DNA of 64,000 nt from SIG307 sp964609025. Its GTDB lineage: Bacteria > Bacillota > Clostridia > Lachnospirales > Lachnospiraceae. Location of the stretch: positions 1-64,000 of the forward strand of contig CAZSQM010000012.1 of the NCBI GenBank assembly GCA_964609025.1, given 5' to 3'. Made by a program: the position numbers and the translations under genes. Positions 8,200 to 16,773 of the stretch are shown piece after piece; position 1 is the first letter of the stretch, and each line of letters starts with the position of its first letter. Below the pieces are notes generated by a model. That model was not told the DNA's origin, ran no database searches, and was given only the letters and a program-made list of their open reading frames with translations.

Positions 8200-8657
8200 A
8201 GGTACTTGTAAGTATGTGTCTGTTGGGAACCTATTGCCGGTATAACGGAGAACGGAAAGAGGACTCCGGTGTGCTTGCACTGCTGAAAAAGGAAGGGCTT
8301 ACGCTGCTTCCGGTCTGCCCGGAGCAGCTTGGGGGACTTCCGACGCCGCGGTTTCCGTCGGAGCAGCGGGACGGAAAGGTCTTTGACAAAAGCGGTGCGG
8401 AACAGACGGAGGCTTTTGGAAACGGTGCGAAGGAAGTGTTGCGTCTTGCAAAGTTGTACGGCTGTGAAGCCGCAATTTTAAAGGAACGTTCTCCGTCCTG
8501 CGGCAGTAACGTCGTATATGACGGCACCTTTCAGGGTGTCCGCATCAAAGGTGACGGGGTATGCGCCGGTCTGCTGAAAAAGAACGGAATTGCCGTGTTC
8601 GGCGAGAGCGAACTTGAGAAGTTTTTGGAATGGTACGGGAAAAAGACAGAAAAATGA
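8196..8657 (+). CDS. DUF523 family protein
   Basis: A 153-residue cytoplasmic protein of the DUF523 family. Diagnostic blocks are VSMCLLGTYCRYNG at the start, VCPEQLGGLPTPR near residue 45, and ILKERSPSCGSNVVYDG near residue 100. The conserved cysteines in SxCLLG, CPE and SPSCG suggest metal or cluster binding, though no function is established. ATG 8196 overlaps the upstream stop, so it is the last gene of the GntR/ABC operon; whether this position is functional is unclear. It converges on the permease gene 32 bases away, with no obvious terminator between. Confidence 0.88.
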   Translation: MKVLVSMCLLGTYCRYNGERKEDSGVLALLKKEGLTLLPVCPEQLGGLPTPRFPSEQRDGKVFDKSGAEQTEAFGNGAKEVLRLAKLYGCEAAILKERSPSCGSNVVYDGTFQGVRIKGDGVCAGLLKKNGIAVFGESELEKFLEWYGKKTEK

Positions 8658-8689
8658 CCTGACGGTGCAGGAAAGAAGCGATTGCCCTG

Positions 8690-9880
8690 TTATCTGTGAA
8701 ACAGGCTTTGTACCAGAAATAACACCAGTAAAAAGCCGAAATTGATTGCCGTAAACAGGAGGAGGTAGTGCTTTCCCTGCTCCGGGTTGTGCTTTTTATA
8801 TTCGGAAAAGGTGATCAGGCTTGCCAAAGAAGCAATCAGTGTGCCGAGCCCTCCGAGGTTGACCGCAGGAAGCAGGCTTGCATAATCCGCAGTAAAGTGT
8901 GAAAGCAGCACGGCGCTCGGGACATTGCTGATGAGCTGGCAGGAGAGAATGCCGAATAACAGTGTATTATGGGGCAGAAGCTCCGAGAAAAAGCTGCTTA
9001 CGGCCGGGATTCTTGCAAGATTTCCGCTGAATACGAAGAAAGCGCAGAAGGTGGCAAGCAGCGGGTAATTGACCTCGCGGATAGACCGTCTGTCCAGAAA
9101 CAGAAGCGCAAGCGTAATTGCCGCCGTGCCGAGAACGCACGGAAGTACGCGGAATACGATTAAAATACTGCACACAAAGAGAACGGAATAGAGAACCGTT
9201 CTTTTTTTCGGCAGAGCGTAGGTACTATCATTCTTTAGCGTAAGCGGCGTCGGCTTTACAAAACAGCAGACCGCTAAGATAAGCAGGGTGGCGGTAAGAA
9301 AGGACGGCAGCATAATCTGCACAAATTCTGCGGTATCAATGTGAAAATAGGAGTACAGATAGAGGTTCTGCGGGTTTCCGAAGGGAGTTACCATGCCGCC
9401 CAGGTTTGCCGCAATGTTCTGCATAATAAAGACAAAGGCCATTACCTGTTTGTTATCGGTGCTGTTTAACACAAAATAACCGAGCGGCAAAAAGGTCAAA
9501 AGCGCCATGTCGTTTGCCAAAAGCATGGAGCCGAAAAAAGTGATAAGCACAAGCCCCAGCGTTGCGTTGCGGAGCGTGTGAAGCTTAACGACGATGGTTT
9601 TACTGATGATTTCAAACAGGTGGATATGGGAAAAGGCGGAAACGACCGCCAGTGTGCAAAACAGGGTCGCTAAGGTTCTCCAGTTAAAGTAGGTCAGATA
9701 GACCCTGTCAAAAGGTACGAGGATACAGGTCACTGTCATGGCAAGAAGGGCGATGCACAGTACGGTCTGCTTTTTTACAAATGCCGCAGCAGGAAAAAGC
9801 AGACGTTCTTTTAATAAACTGCCTGCCGTTTTATGAGTTCTGTGAAAAGTTTGCTTGTCGTGAAGCGGAACTGCTTTCAT
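8690..9880 (-). CDS. ArsB/NhaD-superfamily anion permease (citrate-transporter-like)
   Basis: A 396-residue integral membrane protein with about ten segments. The block GMVTPFGNPQNLYLYSYF (near residue 165) and the later PSAVLLSHF region are the two signature loops of the SLC13/ArsB-type ion transporter superfamily. The substrate is not predictable; di- or tricarboxylates, sulfate or oxyanions are possible. ATG 9880 is preferred over GTG 9889 because AGGTG lies six bases upstream of it. The gene stands alone and is transcribed towards the DUF523 gene. Confidence 0.8.
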   Translation of the reverse strand: MKAVPLHDKQTFHRTHKTAGSLLKERLLFPAAAFVKKQTVLCIALLAMTVTCILVPFDRVYLTYFNWRTLATLFCTLAVVSAFSHIHLFEIISKTIVVKLHTLRNATLGLVLITFFGSMLLANDMALLTFLPLGYFVLNSTDNKQVMAFVFIMQNIAANLGGMVTPFGNPQNLYLYSYFHIDTAEFVQIMLPSFLTATLLILAVCCFVKPTPLTLKNDSTYALPKKRTVLYSVLFVCSILIVFRVLPCVLGTAAITLALLFLDRRSIREVNYPLLATFCAFFVFSGNLARIPAVSSFFSELLPHNTLLFGILSCQLISNVPSAVLLSHFTADYASLLPAVNLGGLGTLIASLASLITFSEYKKHNPEQGKHYLLLFTAINFGFLLVLFLVQSLFHR

Positions 9881-10010
9881 GGGAAACACCTCGCGTTTCG
9901 TCTGGGTTCGGGGCTGCCTTGTTTGTTGTCATACAACGCAACAGCGCACCAAAAACGATTGTAGCAGAAAATTTTAAAAATGCAATATGTTTTTTATAGT
10001 TTAAAGCGGC

Positions 10011-10039
10011 TTGACAAAAGGGGACAGGTATGTTACTAT
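10011..10039 (+). promoter_or_regulatory. Promoter of the mutS2-like leader
   Basis: TTGACA (10011-10016), 17-base spacer, TACTAT (10034-10039). It lies over 430 bases upstream of the mutS2-like start, so the transcript has a long leader. Confidence 0.75.
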
Positions 10040-10084
10040 CAAGTTGTCAGTAAGAATAAATGGTTTTTATGTAAAGGAGAGTTT

Positions 10085-10123
10085 ATGTTAAGCATTGTAA
10101 GTAATAAGGACGCCGACAACTAA
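10085..10123 (+). CDS. 12-residue leader peptide
   Basis: A minimal gene reading MLSIVSNKDADN, with AAAGGAGA four bases before the ATG. It begins about 40 bases after the expected transcription start and ends about 107 bases before a strong hairpin terminator. A peptide this short with a strong ribosome site at the head of a long leader suggests ribosome-mediated attenuation of the downstream gene, as seen for antibiotic-responsive ABC-F and methyltransferase genes. That role is inference; a free-standing small peptide or sRNA remains possible. Confidence 0.5.
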   Translation: MLSIVSNKDADN

Positions 10124-10222
10124 ATTGTTGCGGGAAGGACTTTTCACGGGAGAGGTCTGCCCCGGTGTATCTGCCTTACAAAGTGCTTCATAAATCTTAA
10201 CGGATAGAGTCCGTAGGTTCGG

Positions 10223-10257
10223 AAAAAGAGAGCATGACTATCGGGTCGTGCTTTTTG
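10223..10257 (+). terminator. Intrinsic terminator inside the mutS2-like leader
   Basis: Arms AGCATGAC (10231-10238) and GTCGTGCT (10245-10252), eight pairs including one G-T, loop TATCGG, preceded by five As and followed by a T run. It would stop transcription from the 10011 promoter after about 210 bases, which fits an attenuator or a small RNA. From 10258 to 10461 I see no clear gene, only minor hairpins such as CGGT/ACCG near 10288-10299. Confidence 0.7.
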
Positions 10258-10475
10258 TGTTATTAAGAAGTCTTTTGGTTGTCTTTCCGGTAGATACCGT
10301 GTCTTTTTAGTGTGTCGGAAGATCCTGTTGATTCCATTGATTTGCGCAAAGACGCAGGCAGCAGTTTCATAAGGTTTGGGTGAAAGTACAGTATGATTAT
10401 GACGGTGTCGTAAAAGGCCGGAATCGTATGCTGCCACGGCACCGGTTCGTAACGGATGGTGAAAGGAGCATGGAA

Positions 10476-12425
10476 ATGAGGAAAGAGGAACAGCTATTAG
10501 AGTTTGATAAAATAAAAGAACTTTGGGCGGAGTATGCCCTTACGGATGCGGCAAAGGAGCAGATACGGGAAACACGCCCGTTTTTGTCGGAAGCAGAGCT
10601 TTTGGCAAAGCAAAGAGAAACCACCCAGGGGCGGAGGATGATAGAATTGTGCGGAAATCCGCCGCTTGCTTCCTTGCAGGGGTTGGCGGAAATTGTGGAA
10701 ATTGCAGGGAAGGGAGATTGTCTTAGTGTGGCGCAGCTGGTGCAGGTGGAGGCTTCCTTAACGACGGTTTCCAGACTGAAAAAGTATTTATGCCGGGGAA
10801 AGTCCTATGAGCTTTCGCTCAGCTATTACGAGGAGAATCTGGAAGCGTTGGAGGAACTGCGGGAGAGTATTTATGTGCAAATCGTAAATGAAAGCGTTTC
10901 GGACAATGCCTCAAAACTGTTGAAATCCGTAAGAGGCGAAATCGCTCTGGCGGAGAGCAGGATGCGGGAGAAGGCGGATGCGGTGATGCGCGCCAATAAG
11001 GAATGTATGTCGGATGGCTTCAGTACGTTCCGGAACGGTCATATTTGCGTTCCGGTAAAGAAGGAATACAAATTTAAAATTCCGGGCAGCGTCATTGACA
11101 AGTCCGCCACCGGGAGCACCTTCTTTATCGAGCCTGCGGCTTCCGCAAAATACTATGAGGAGCTGCAGATGTTACGGGTAGAGGAGGAAAACGAGGTACG
11201 CAGGATTTTATATGAATTAACCGCTTTGGTGGATGAGAACGGGGCGAGCTTAAAGGAAAACATACGGCAGACGGAAAAGCTTGATTTTATTTTCTCCAAG
11301 GGGAAGCTTAGCCTTTTTTACGACGGCACGGAGCCGGAAATCGGAACAAAGCGGCGTATTGTGCTAAAGGACGCAAGACATCCGCTGATGAGGAAGGATA
11401 TCTGTGTGCCGTTACAGTTTTCCATCGGAGACGGCATAAACGGAATTGTGATTACCGGACCGAATACCGGCGGGAAAACCGTAGCGTTAAAGACGGTTGC
11501 GTTAAACTGCATGATGGCGCAGTGCGGACTGCACGTGTCCTGTACGGAGGCGAACATCTGCATGAACAGCAATTATCTGTGCGATATCGGGGACGGGCAG
11601 AATTTGTCGGAAAACCTCTCTACCTTTTCCGCCCATATTACCAATGTGCTGGATATTTTGCGGAAGGTCAATCCGCAGAGTCTTGTTGTAATGGATGAAC
11701 TGGGTTCCGGAACTGACCCGTTAGAGGGCATGGGAATTGCGGTGGCGATTTTGGAGGAGTTAAAAAAGAGCGGCGCTCTGTTTTTGGTGACGACCCATTA
11801 TCCGGAGGTAAAGGTATACGCCGAAAAAACCGAGGGAGTGGTAAATGCGCGGATGACCTTTGATAAGGAAAATTTAAAGCCTTTGTACCGAATGGTAATC
11901 GGGGAAGCGGGAGAAAGCTGTGCCTTTTCTATTGCAAAACGACTCGGAATGCCTGCGGCTATGCTGAAACGGGCGGCAGTGGCAGCCTACGGAGAGGAGT
12001 GGAACGAACGGGCGGGAAAAAACGGACTGCCGGACGGAATATTTGACAAAGAGGCGGAAACGGAGGAGGAGATGACTTCCTTTCGGAGGGAAGCGGCTCC
12101 GCGCATTGTAAAGAAAAAGGAGGAGACCTCGAAAAAACGGCAGAAGAGAGAATACCGGATCGGCGACAGTGTGATGGTTTATCCCGAGAAAAAAATAGGA
12201 ATTGTCTGCCGCCCGGAAAATGAAAAGGGAGTATTGCAGATTCAAATGCCGAATAAAAAAATCTGGCTCAATCACAAGCGGATTAAGCTGCATGTGGCGG
12301 CGGAACAGCTGTACCCGGAAAATTACGACTTCTCCATTCTGTTTGATACCGCAGAAAACCGGAAGCTGCGGCATGATATGGAGAGAAAGTATGTGGAAGG
12401 GGCGGAGCTTAGGACGGAGGAATAA
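10476..12425 (+). CDS. MutS2-like ATPase without Smr domain
   Basis: A 649-residue MutS-family ATPase. The core domain follows MutS2: LEFDKIKELW start, long helical middle, then Walker A TGPNTGGKTVALKT, the MutS motif DIGDGQNLSENLSTFSAHIT, Walker B LVVMDELGSGTDPLEG and LVTTHYPEVK. MutS2 proteins act on branched DNA or split collided ribosomes (RqcU). Typical MutS2 is near 780 residues and ends in an Smr nuclease domain; here the last about 100 residues instead form a small beta-rich, KOW-like region (GDSVMVYPEKKIGIV). ATG 10476 lies seven bases after AAAGGAG. The leader upstream hints at translation-dependent control. Confidence 0.85.
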   Translation: MRKEEQLLEFDKIKELWAEYALTDAAKEQIRETRPFLSEAELLAKQRETTQGRRMIELCGNPPLASLQGLAEIVEIAGKGDCLSVAQLVQVEASLTTVSRLKKYLCRGKSYELSLSYYEENLEALEELRESIYVQIVNESVSDNASKLLKSVRGEIALAESRMREKADAVMRANKECMSDGFSTFRNGHICVPVKKEYKFKIPGSVIDKSATGSTFFIEPAASAKYYEELQMLRVEEENEVRRILYELTALVDENGASLKENIRQTEKLDFIFSKGKLSLFYDGTEPEIGTKRRIVLKDARHPLMRKDICVPLQFSIGDGINGIVITGPNTGGKTVALKTVALNCMMAQCGLHVSCTEANICMNSNYLCDIGDGQNLSENLSTFSAHITNVLDILRKVNPQSLVVMDELGSGTDPLEGMGIAVAILEELKKSGALFLVTTHYPEVKVYAEKTEGVVNARMTFDKENLKPLYRMVIGEAGESCAFSIAKRLGMPAAMLKRAAVAAYGEEWNERAGKNGLPDGIFDKEAETEEEMTSFRREAAPRIVKKKEETSKKRQKREYRIGDSVMVYPEKKIGIVCRPENEKGVLQIQMPNKKIWLNHKRIKLHVAAEQLYPENYDFSILFDTAENRKLRHDMERKYVEGAELRTEE

Positions 12426-12441
12426 GAAAGCTTTAAAATAG

Positions 12442-12476
12442 AAAAGGGCTGCGCACCTGGGTGCGGCAGCCCTTTT
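12442..12476. terminator. Bidirectional terminator
   Basis: A long perfect stem, AAAAGGGCTGC with GCAGCCCTTTT, and an inner GCACC/GGTGC stem. It serves both the mutS2-like gene and the convergent gene at 12499. Confidence 0.9.
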
Positions 12477-12498
12477 GACGTTAAAAATGAGTTATTCT

Positions 12499-12786
12499 TT
12501 ACTCTTCCGGTGCGGTGTCCGGGGTGCTTTCAGGCTCAAAGTCCTCGTCGGAATAATCCTCGAACTCGTCCTCTAATTCTCCGTCTTCGATATAAACCGG
12601 ATTGAGATAACGGTATACCGCATAGGCAATCGCAGCAATCGCAGCGATTGCACCGATAATGGCAAATACATAGAGCGCCGTGTTTTTCTTCTCCTCCGGT
12701 TCTTCTTTTTTCAAATGAAGCAGTTCTGCAAGCTTTGCATTACTGGCAACCAAATCTTCTAATTTTTTCTTAGTACAGCAATTCAT
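12499..12786 (-). CDS. Small acidic single-pass membrane protein
   Basis: A 95-residue protein: a charged N-terminus with coiled-coil character (KLEDLVASNAKLAELLHLKK), one membrane segment at about residues 37-59 rich in Ala and Ile, then an extremely acidic tail (GELEDEFEDYSDEDFEPE). There is no signal peptide. Similar small proteins with a helix, a membrane span and an acidic tail are frequent in Lachnospiraceae, and some are labelled DUF4366-like; I am not sure of that name. It has a GGAAGGAA ribosome site. A possible -10, TATACT, lies about 70 bases upstream. Role unknown. Confidence 0.65.
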   Translation of the reverse strand: MNCCTKKKLEDLVASNAKLAELLHLKKEEPEEKKNTALYVFAIIGAIAAIAAIAYAVYRYLNPVYIEDGELEDEFEDYSDEDFEPESTPDTAPEE

Positions 12787-12896
12787 GGTAGATTCCTTCC
12801 TTTCCTGTTAAAGTAAAGCAGTGCATGGTATCTGTTTCTGTATTCATATAGAGTATACCATAGGCTGTTAAAAATTACTAGAAAATTTTTCTAAAA

Positions 12897-15230
12897 TCAA
12901 CATTTTTTTAAATTGGCGAAGGACGCAAGCAGCTTTTTTACACCGTAGTTTTCAAATAAAACGGTTACTTCGTAATCCCTGCCGCCGCTTACAATATTGG
13001 TTACGGTGCCGACGCCGAACTTAATGTGCCGCACGCTGTCCCCCACCGCATAATCCAACGAGGAAAGAGCGGGGCTGCCGAAATTTTTTGCCGGCGGCGC
13101 GGAGGTCAGTCCATAAGGTACGGAGGACGGACGAGGCTTTGGTTTTTCAAAGTCGAAGTCGGCGGAAGCACTTTTGCGCGGAAGCGGTATACTGCCGCCG
13201 GAGATGCTGCGCATCGGACTGCCCGAAAAGGCGCCGCTGTTGCGGAACGTATTGCTGCTGCCGGACTGTTCCATTTTTAAGAGGTAACGCGGTATCTCTT
13301 TCACAAAGCGGGATACCGGATTGTACTGGGTTTCGCCCCGGGACATACGGGCCGCGGCGGCGCTTAAACGGAGTTCCTTCATGGCGCGGGTAATGCCGAC
13401 ATAGCAAAGTCTTCGTTCCTCTTCGATTTCTTCCTCCGGGTTATCTGCGTTGATGGAAGCGTAGCTCGGGAACAGTCCGTCTTCCATGCCACAGAGGTAA
13501 ACGTGCGGAAATTCCAGACCCTTTGCCGCGTGGAGGGTCATCAGGACGACTACGTCATTGGAAGCGTCAAGGGTATCAATGTCCGCAACCAGTGCGACTT
13601 CCTCCAGAAAGCCGCTCAGGGTAGGCTCGTCGGCGGTCTGTTCATAGAGAACCGCTTTGTTAATGAATTCATCGATGTTTGCCAGACGTTCGGCGGCTTC
13701 CTCCTCGTCTGCGGCGGCAGTCTTTATTTCTTCCGCCAGTCCGGCTCCCTCCATAATTTCTTCAATCAGATCCTTTAGTGTGTAGGAGGAGGAAATCGGT
13801 TTGCTCCGAAGCGCCTCGATAAAGGCGACAAAGGAGGTAAGCTTTCCGCAGGCGCGGGCAACGGAAGGGATAAATTCCGCGTGCCGGAGCGCCTCGTAAA
13901 AGGTCATACCGTTTTGATCGGCATATTCGTCAATACGGTCTACGGTCGTGAGCCCGATGCCGCGTTTCGGAACATTGATAATACGCTTTACCGCAAGGTT
14001 GTCTAACGCGTTGTCAATGGTTTTCAGATAAGCAAGCAAATCTTTGATTTCCTTGCGCTGATAGAAATTGATGCTGCCGATGACGCGGTACGGAAGATTG
14101 CGGGCAATCAGCTTTTCTTCAAATACGCGGGACTGGGCGTTGGTGCGGTAGAGAATCGCAAAATCCTTATAAGCGGCACCTTCCGTGTCAACGCAGTCTC
14201 TGATGCTTTGGGCAACGCCTTCTGCCTCGGCGTAATCGGTAGGGTACTGGGTAAAGAAAACAGGGGCTCCCTCTTCGTTTTCCGTCCAAAGCGTCTTGTC
14301 CTTTCTGCCGAGGTTATGATGAATGACTTCGTTTGCGGCAGACAAAATATTGGAGGTAGAGCGGTAGTTCTGCTCCAGTCGAATGACATGCGCTTCCGGA
14401 TACACCGTTTCAAAGCTAAGGATATTTTTTATGTTTGCGCCGCGGAATTTGTAAATGGACTGGTCATCGTCGCCCACAACGCATAGATTGTGTTCTGTGT
14501 CCCCGTCCTCGTTTTGATAAGCGGCAAGCAGGGAAATCAGGCGGAACTGTGCGGTATTCGTGTCCTGATACTCGTCTACCATAAGATACCGGAAACGGCG
14601 GCGATAGTAGTCCAATACTTCGGGATTGGTTTCAAACAATTCCACCGTTTTAAAAATCAAATCGTCAAAATCAAGGGCGTTGCTTGCCTTTAAGCGCTTC
14701 TGGTATTCGGTGTATACTCTCGAAAAATTACGTTTGGAAAAATCTGCGTTCGCTTTCAGGGCGTATTCTTCCGGAGAAATCAGTTCGTCCTTTGCCGAAG
14801 AAATCACCGAAAGGTAGGTGCGCTCCTTCACCTGTTTCGTATCAAGGTTGAGTGCCTTGCAGATATCGCGGATCAGCGTTTTCTGGTCATCGGCGTCATA
14901 AATCGTGAAGTTTCTGTTGTAGCCTATGGACTCGATAAAGCGGCGTAAGATACGCACGCAGGTGGAATGGAACGTGCTGACCCAGATGTTTTCCGCACCG
15001 TAGCTGACGATTTTATTGACGCGCTCCCGCATTTCCTTTGCCGCCTTATTGGTAAAGGTAATCGCAAGGATCTGATAAGGGCTGACGCCGCGTTCTTCTA
15101 TCAGATATGCGATGCGGTGCGTCAGCACTCTTGTTTTGCCGGAACCTGCTCCTGCCAAAATAAGCAGCGGGCCGCGGTCAAAAAAAACAGCCTCTCGCTG
15201 CATCGGGTTTAAGGTGTCGTATATACTCAT
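12897..15230 (-). CDS. pcrA: ATP-dependent DNA helicase PcrA/UvrD
   Basis: A 777-residue superfamily 1A helicase that moves 3' to 5' on DNA and acts in excision repair and in clearing RecA or polymerase from DNA. Visible motifs are LNPMQREAV (Q motif), AGAGSGKTRVLTHRI (I), TFTNKAAKEMR (Ia), VDEYQDTN (II), VVGDDDQSIYKFRGA (III), RLEQNYRST (IV), MTLHAAKGLEF (V) and VGITRAMKEL (VI). The tail has a linker and then a Tudor-like domain (SVRHIKFGVGTVTNI) typical of PcrA. Start ATG 15230 follows GAGG; an upstream open stretch has no such site. An extended -10 (TGTTATACT) lies on the minus strand near 15273-15281. LigA is encoded elsewhere in the window, not next to it. Confidence 0.95.
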   Translation of the reverse strand: MSIYDTLNPMQREAVFFDRGPLLILAGAGSGKTRVLTHRIAYLIEERGVSPYQILAITFTNKAAKEMRERVNKIVSYGAENIWVSTFHSTCVRILRRFIESIGYNRNFTIYDADDQKTLIRDICKALNLDTKQVKERTYLSVISSAKDELISPEEYALKANADFSKRNFSRVYTEYQKRLKASNALDFDDLIFKTVELFETNPEVLDYYRRRFRYLMVDEYQDTNTAQFRLISLLAAYQNEDGDTEHNLCVVGDDDQSIYKFRGANIKNILSFETVYPEAHVIRLEQNYRSTSNILSAANEVIHHNLGRKDKTLWTENEEGAPVFFTQYPTDYAEAEGVAQSIRDCVDTEGAAYKDFAILYRTNAQSRVFEEKLIARNLPYRVIGSINFYQRKEIKDLLAYLKTIDNALDNLAVKRIINVPKRGIGLTTVDRIDEYADQNGMTFYEALRHAEFIPSVARACGKLTSFVAFIEALRSKPISSSYTLKDLIEEIMEGAGLAEEIKTAAADEEEAAERLANIDEFINKAVLYEQTADEPTLSGFLEEVALVADIDTLDASNDVVVLMTLHAAKGLEFPHVYLCGMEDGLFPSYASINADNPEEEIEEERRLCYVGITRAMKELRLSAAAARMSRGETQYNPVSRFVKEIPRYLLKMEQSGSSNTFRNSGAFSGSPMRSISGGSIPLPRKSASADFDFEKPKPRPSSVPYGLTSAPPAKNFGSPALSSLDYAVGDSVRHIKFGVGTVTNIVSGGRDYEVTVLFENYGVKKLLASFANLKKC

Positions 15231-15305
15231 AATAACCTCGCTTTTACTATGTAGTGGTTGTCTTCCTAAAGTAGTATAACACAGGCAGGGAAAAAAAGAA
15301 AGTAC

Positions 15306-15334
15306 TTGCAACGTGGTTTCGAATACTATATAAT
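15306..15334 (+). promoter_or_regulatory. Promoter of the DUF1836 gene
   Basis: TTGCAA (15306-15311), 17-base spacer, perfect TATAAT (15329-15334), about 80 bases before the start codon. Confidence 0.75.
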
Positions 15335-15414
15335 GTATGTAGGAGAATTGCGCAAGCTGCGAAACAAAGCACGGAGTGCTTCTTTTAGACAGAGAAATGA
15401 AAGGGGTCTGCGTT

Positions 15415-16140
15415 ATGGCATGGGAAGATAGTGAAGAACTGCGGGAACTGCTTGACAGGTTAAAGACAATTTCATATGTAAAACCGGAAGATTTGCCGAA
15501 CATTGACTTGTATATGGACCAGGTAACCACCTTTATGGATTATCATTTGGAATCTTCGAAGCGTTACAGTGAAGACAAGCTGTTGACGAAGACAATGATT
15601 AATAACTATACCAAGAACGAATTGCTTCCGTCACCGAACAAGAAGAAGTATTCGAAGGATCATATGTATCTTCTGATTTTAATTTATTATCTGAAGAATG
15701 TATTGTCCATTACGGACATCCAGTCGGTGTTAAAACCGTTGAACGAGAAGTTTTTTGACGGGGCGGGTGAGGTGCCGTTCGAGAAGGTTTATGAAGTGAT
15801 TTTCGAGATACAAAAAGCGCAGTCGGATACCGTGGCAAAGGATGTGGCAAGAAAATGGAAGGCGGTACAGGGAACCTACGTTGACTTAAAAGATAAGGAG
15901 CAGCAGGCGTTTTTGAGAAAGCTTTCTTTGATTTGTATGCTGAGCTTTGATGTTTATATGAAAAAGCAGTTAATCGAGCAGATTATCGATAAGGAGTTTG
16001 CACCGCAGAAAGCGCAGTCCGAAGAAAAGAGCAAGGAAGAAAAGACGGAGAAAGCAAAGAAGAAAGAGGAAAAGAAGAAGGAAGAAAAGAAAAAGGAAGA
16101 GAAAAAGCCGGAAGTCAGGAAAGAGGAAAAAAAGCCGTAG
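15415..16140 (+). CDS. DUF1836 protein with a Lys/Glu-rich tail
   Basis: A 241-residue protein of the DUF1836 family, which looks like a MerR-related DNA-binding domain: TMINNYTKNELLPSPNKKKY and YSKDHMYLLILIYYLKNVL resemble the winged helix and its following helix. Residues about 60-150 hold the conserved part. The last about 45 residues are low complexity, repeats of KKEEK and KEEKKP, probably disordered or helical. ATG 15415 follows AAAGGGG by eight bases. The gene is flanked by its own promoter and a terminator. Members are presumed transcription regulators; the target is unknown. Confidence 0.82.
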   Translation: MAWEDSEELRELLDRLKTISYVKPEDLPNIDLYMDQVTTFMDYHLESSKRYSEDKLLTKTMINNYTKNELLPSPNKKKYSKDHMYLLILIYYLKNVLSITDIQSVLKPLNEKFFDGAGEVPFEKVYEVIFEIQKAQSDTVAKDVARKWKAVQGTYVDLKDKEQQAFLRKLSLICMLSFDVYMKKQLIEQIIDKEFAPQKAQSEEKSKEEKTEKAKKKEEKKKEEKKKEEKKPEVRKEEKKP

Positions 16141-16160
16141 GGCAAAAAAGGAATAAAGAG

Positions 16161-16199
16161 AAAAGAAGATGCTTCGGCAAAAGCCGGCATCTTCTTTTT
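16161..16199. terminator. Bidirectional terminator
   Basis: Stem AAGAAGATGC / GCATCTTCTT with inner CGGC/GCCG, As on one side and Ts on the other. It lies between the convergent DUF1836 and yerC genes. Confidence 0.88.
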
Positions 16200-16222
16200 G
16201 TTCCTGGTTTCGGCGGAGAGTG

Positions 16223-16534
16223 TTACTCCTTTGTATGCTCCGGCGGAAGCCGCAGCAGGCGGTCGAACACCATATCATACCCGTCTTTGCCGTAGTTGAG
16301 AGAACGGTTGACGCGGCTGATGGTTGCCGTGGAAGCTCCGGTCTGTTCCGCAATCTCCAGATAGGTCTTGTGCGCACGGAGCATGGCAGCCACTTCAAAA
16401 CGCTGCGACAGTGAAAGAATTTCGTTTACGGTGCAGACATCTTCAAAAAAAGTGTAGCATTCGTCGATGGTTTTCAAAGACAGAATCGCGTCGAACAGAT
16501 AATCGACTGCCGGTGATTTTATGTTTTTGCTCAT
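16223..16534 (-). CDS. yerC: YerC/YecD family TrpR-like regulator
   Basis: A 103-residue DNA-binding protein of the TrpR-related YerC/YecD family. The helix-turn-helix is YLEIAEQTGASTATISRVNR near residues 58-77; the front part, DAILSLKTIDECYTFFEDVCT and EILSLSQRFEVA, is the conserved dimerisation region. Length is typical. It is often found near pcrA in Bacilli and Clostridia, and here it is one gene away. No tryptophan pathway genes are near, so its effector is unknown. A ribosome site AGAGGAGG lies about nine bases before the ATG. Confidence 0.88.
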   Translation of the reverse strand: MSKNIKSPAVDYLFDAILSLKTIDECYTFFEDVCTVNEILSLSQRFEVAAMLRAHKTYLEIAEQTGASTATISRVNRSLNYGKDGYDMVFDRLLRLPPEHTKE

Positions 16535-16709
16535 TATGAGAAACCTCCTCTATGGTATCGTTCTGCATTTCAATAGTAATATTTTAGCACTACAAAGAAG
16601 TAAAGTAAAGAGAAAATTTTTCGTTTGAAAAAAAAGTCGAATCGTGTATACGAAATCGACAAAAAATGTTGAAAAACTTATATTTACAGTAGAATTTTAA
16701 AGCAAAATG

Positions 16710-16718
16710 TGCTATGAT
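16710..16718 (+). promoter_or_regulatory. Possible extended -10 of nfnAB
   Basis: TG-C-TATGAT matches an extended -10. A second TATAAT follows about 15 bases on. No clear -35 or Rex-type operator is visible. The 239-base gap 16535-16773 otherwise holds only AT-rich sequence. Confidence 0.4.
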
Positions 16719-16773
16719 AATATTTGGTATAATGTGGCGTTTGGATAAATCGGAAGGAGCACAGAGTTAAATT

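Noticed and set aside
10042..10121. Long-range stem AGTTGTC / GACAACT around the leader peptide
   Set aside because: The left arm starts only three bases after the -10 box, so it is largely upstream of the expected transcript start.
12897..15230. Several + strand frames of 60-100 codons across pcrA
   Set aside because: They lie antisense to a complete helicase gene and have no ribosome sites or recognisable domains.
15231..15530. N-terminal extension of PcrA by 100 residues
   Set aside because: The extension has no ribosome site, runs over the promoter region, and PcrA starts with the MSIYDTLNP segment in relatives as I know them.
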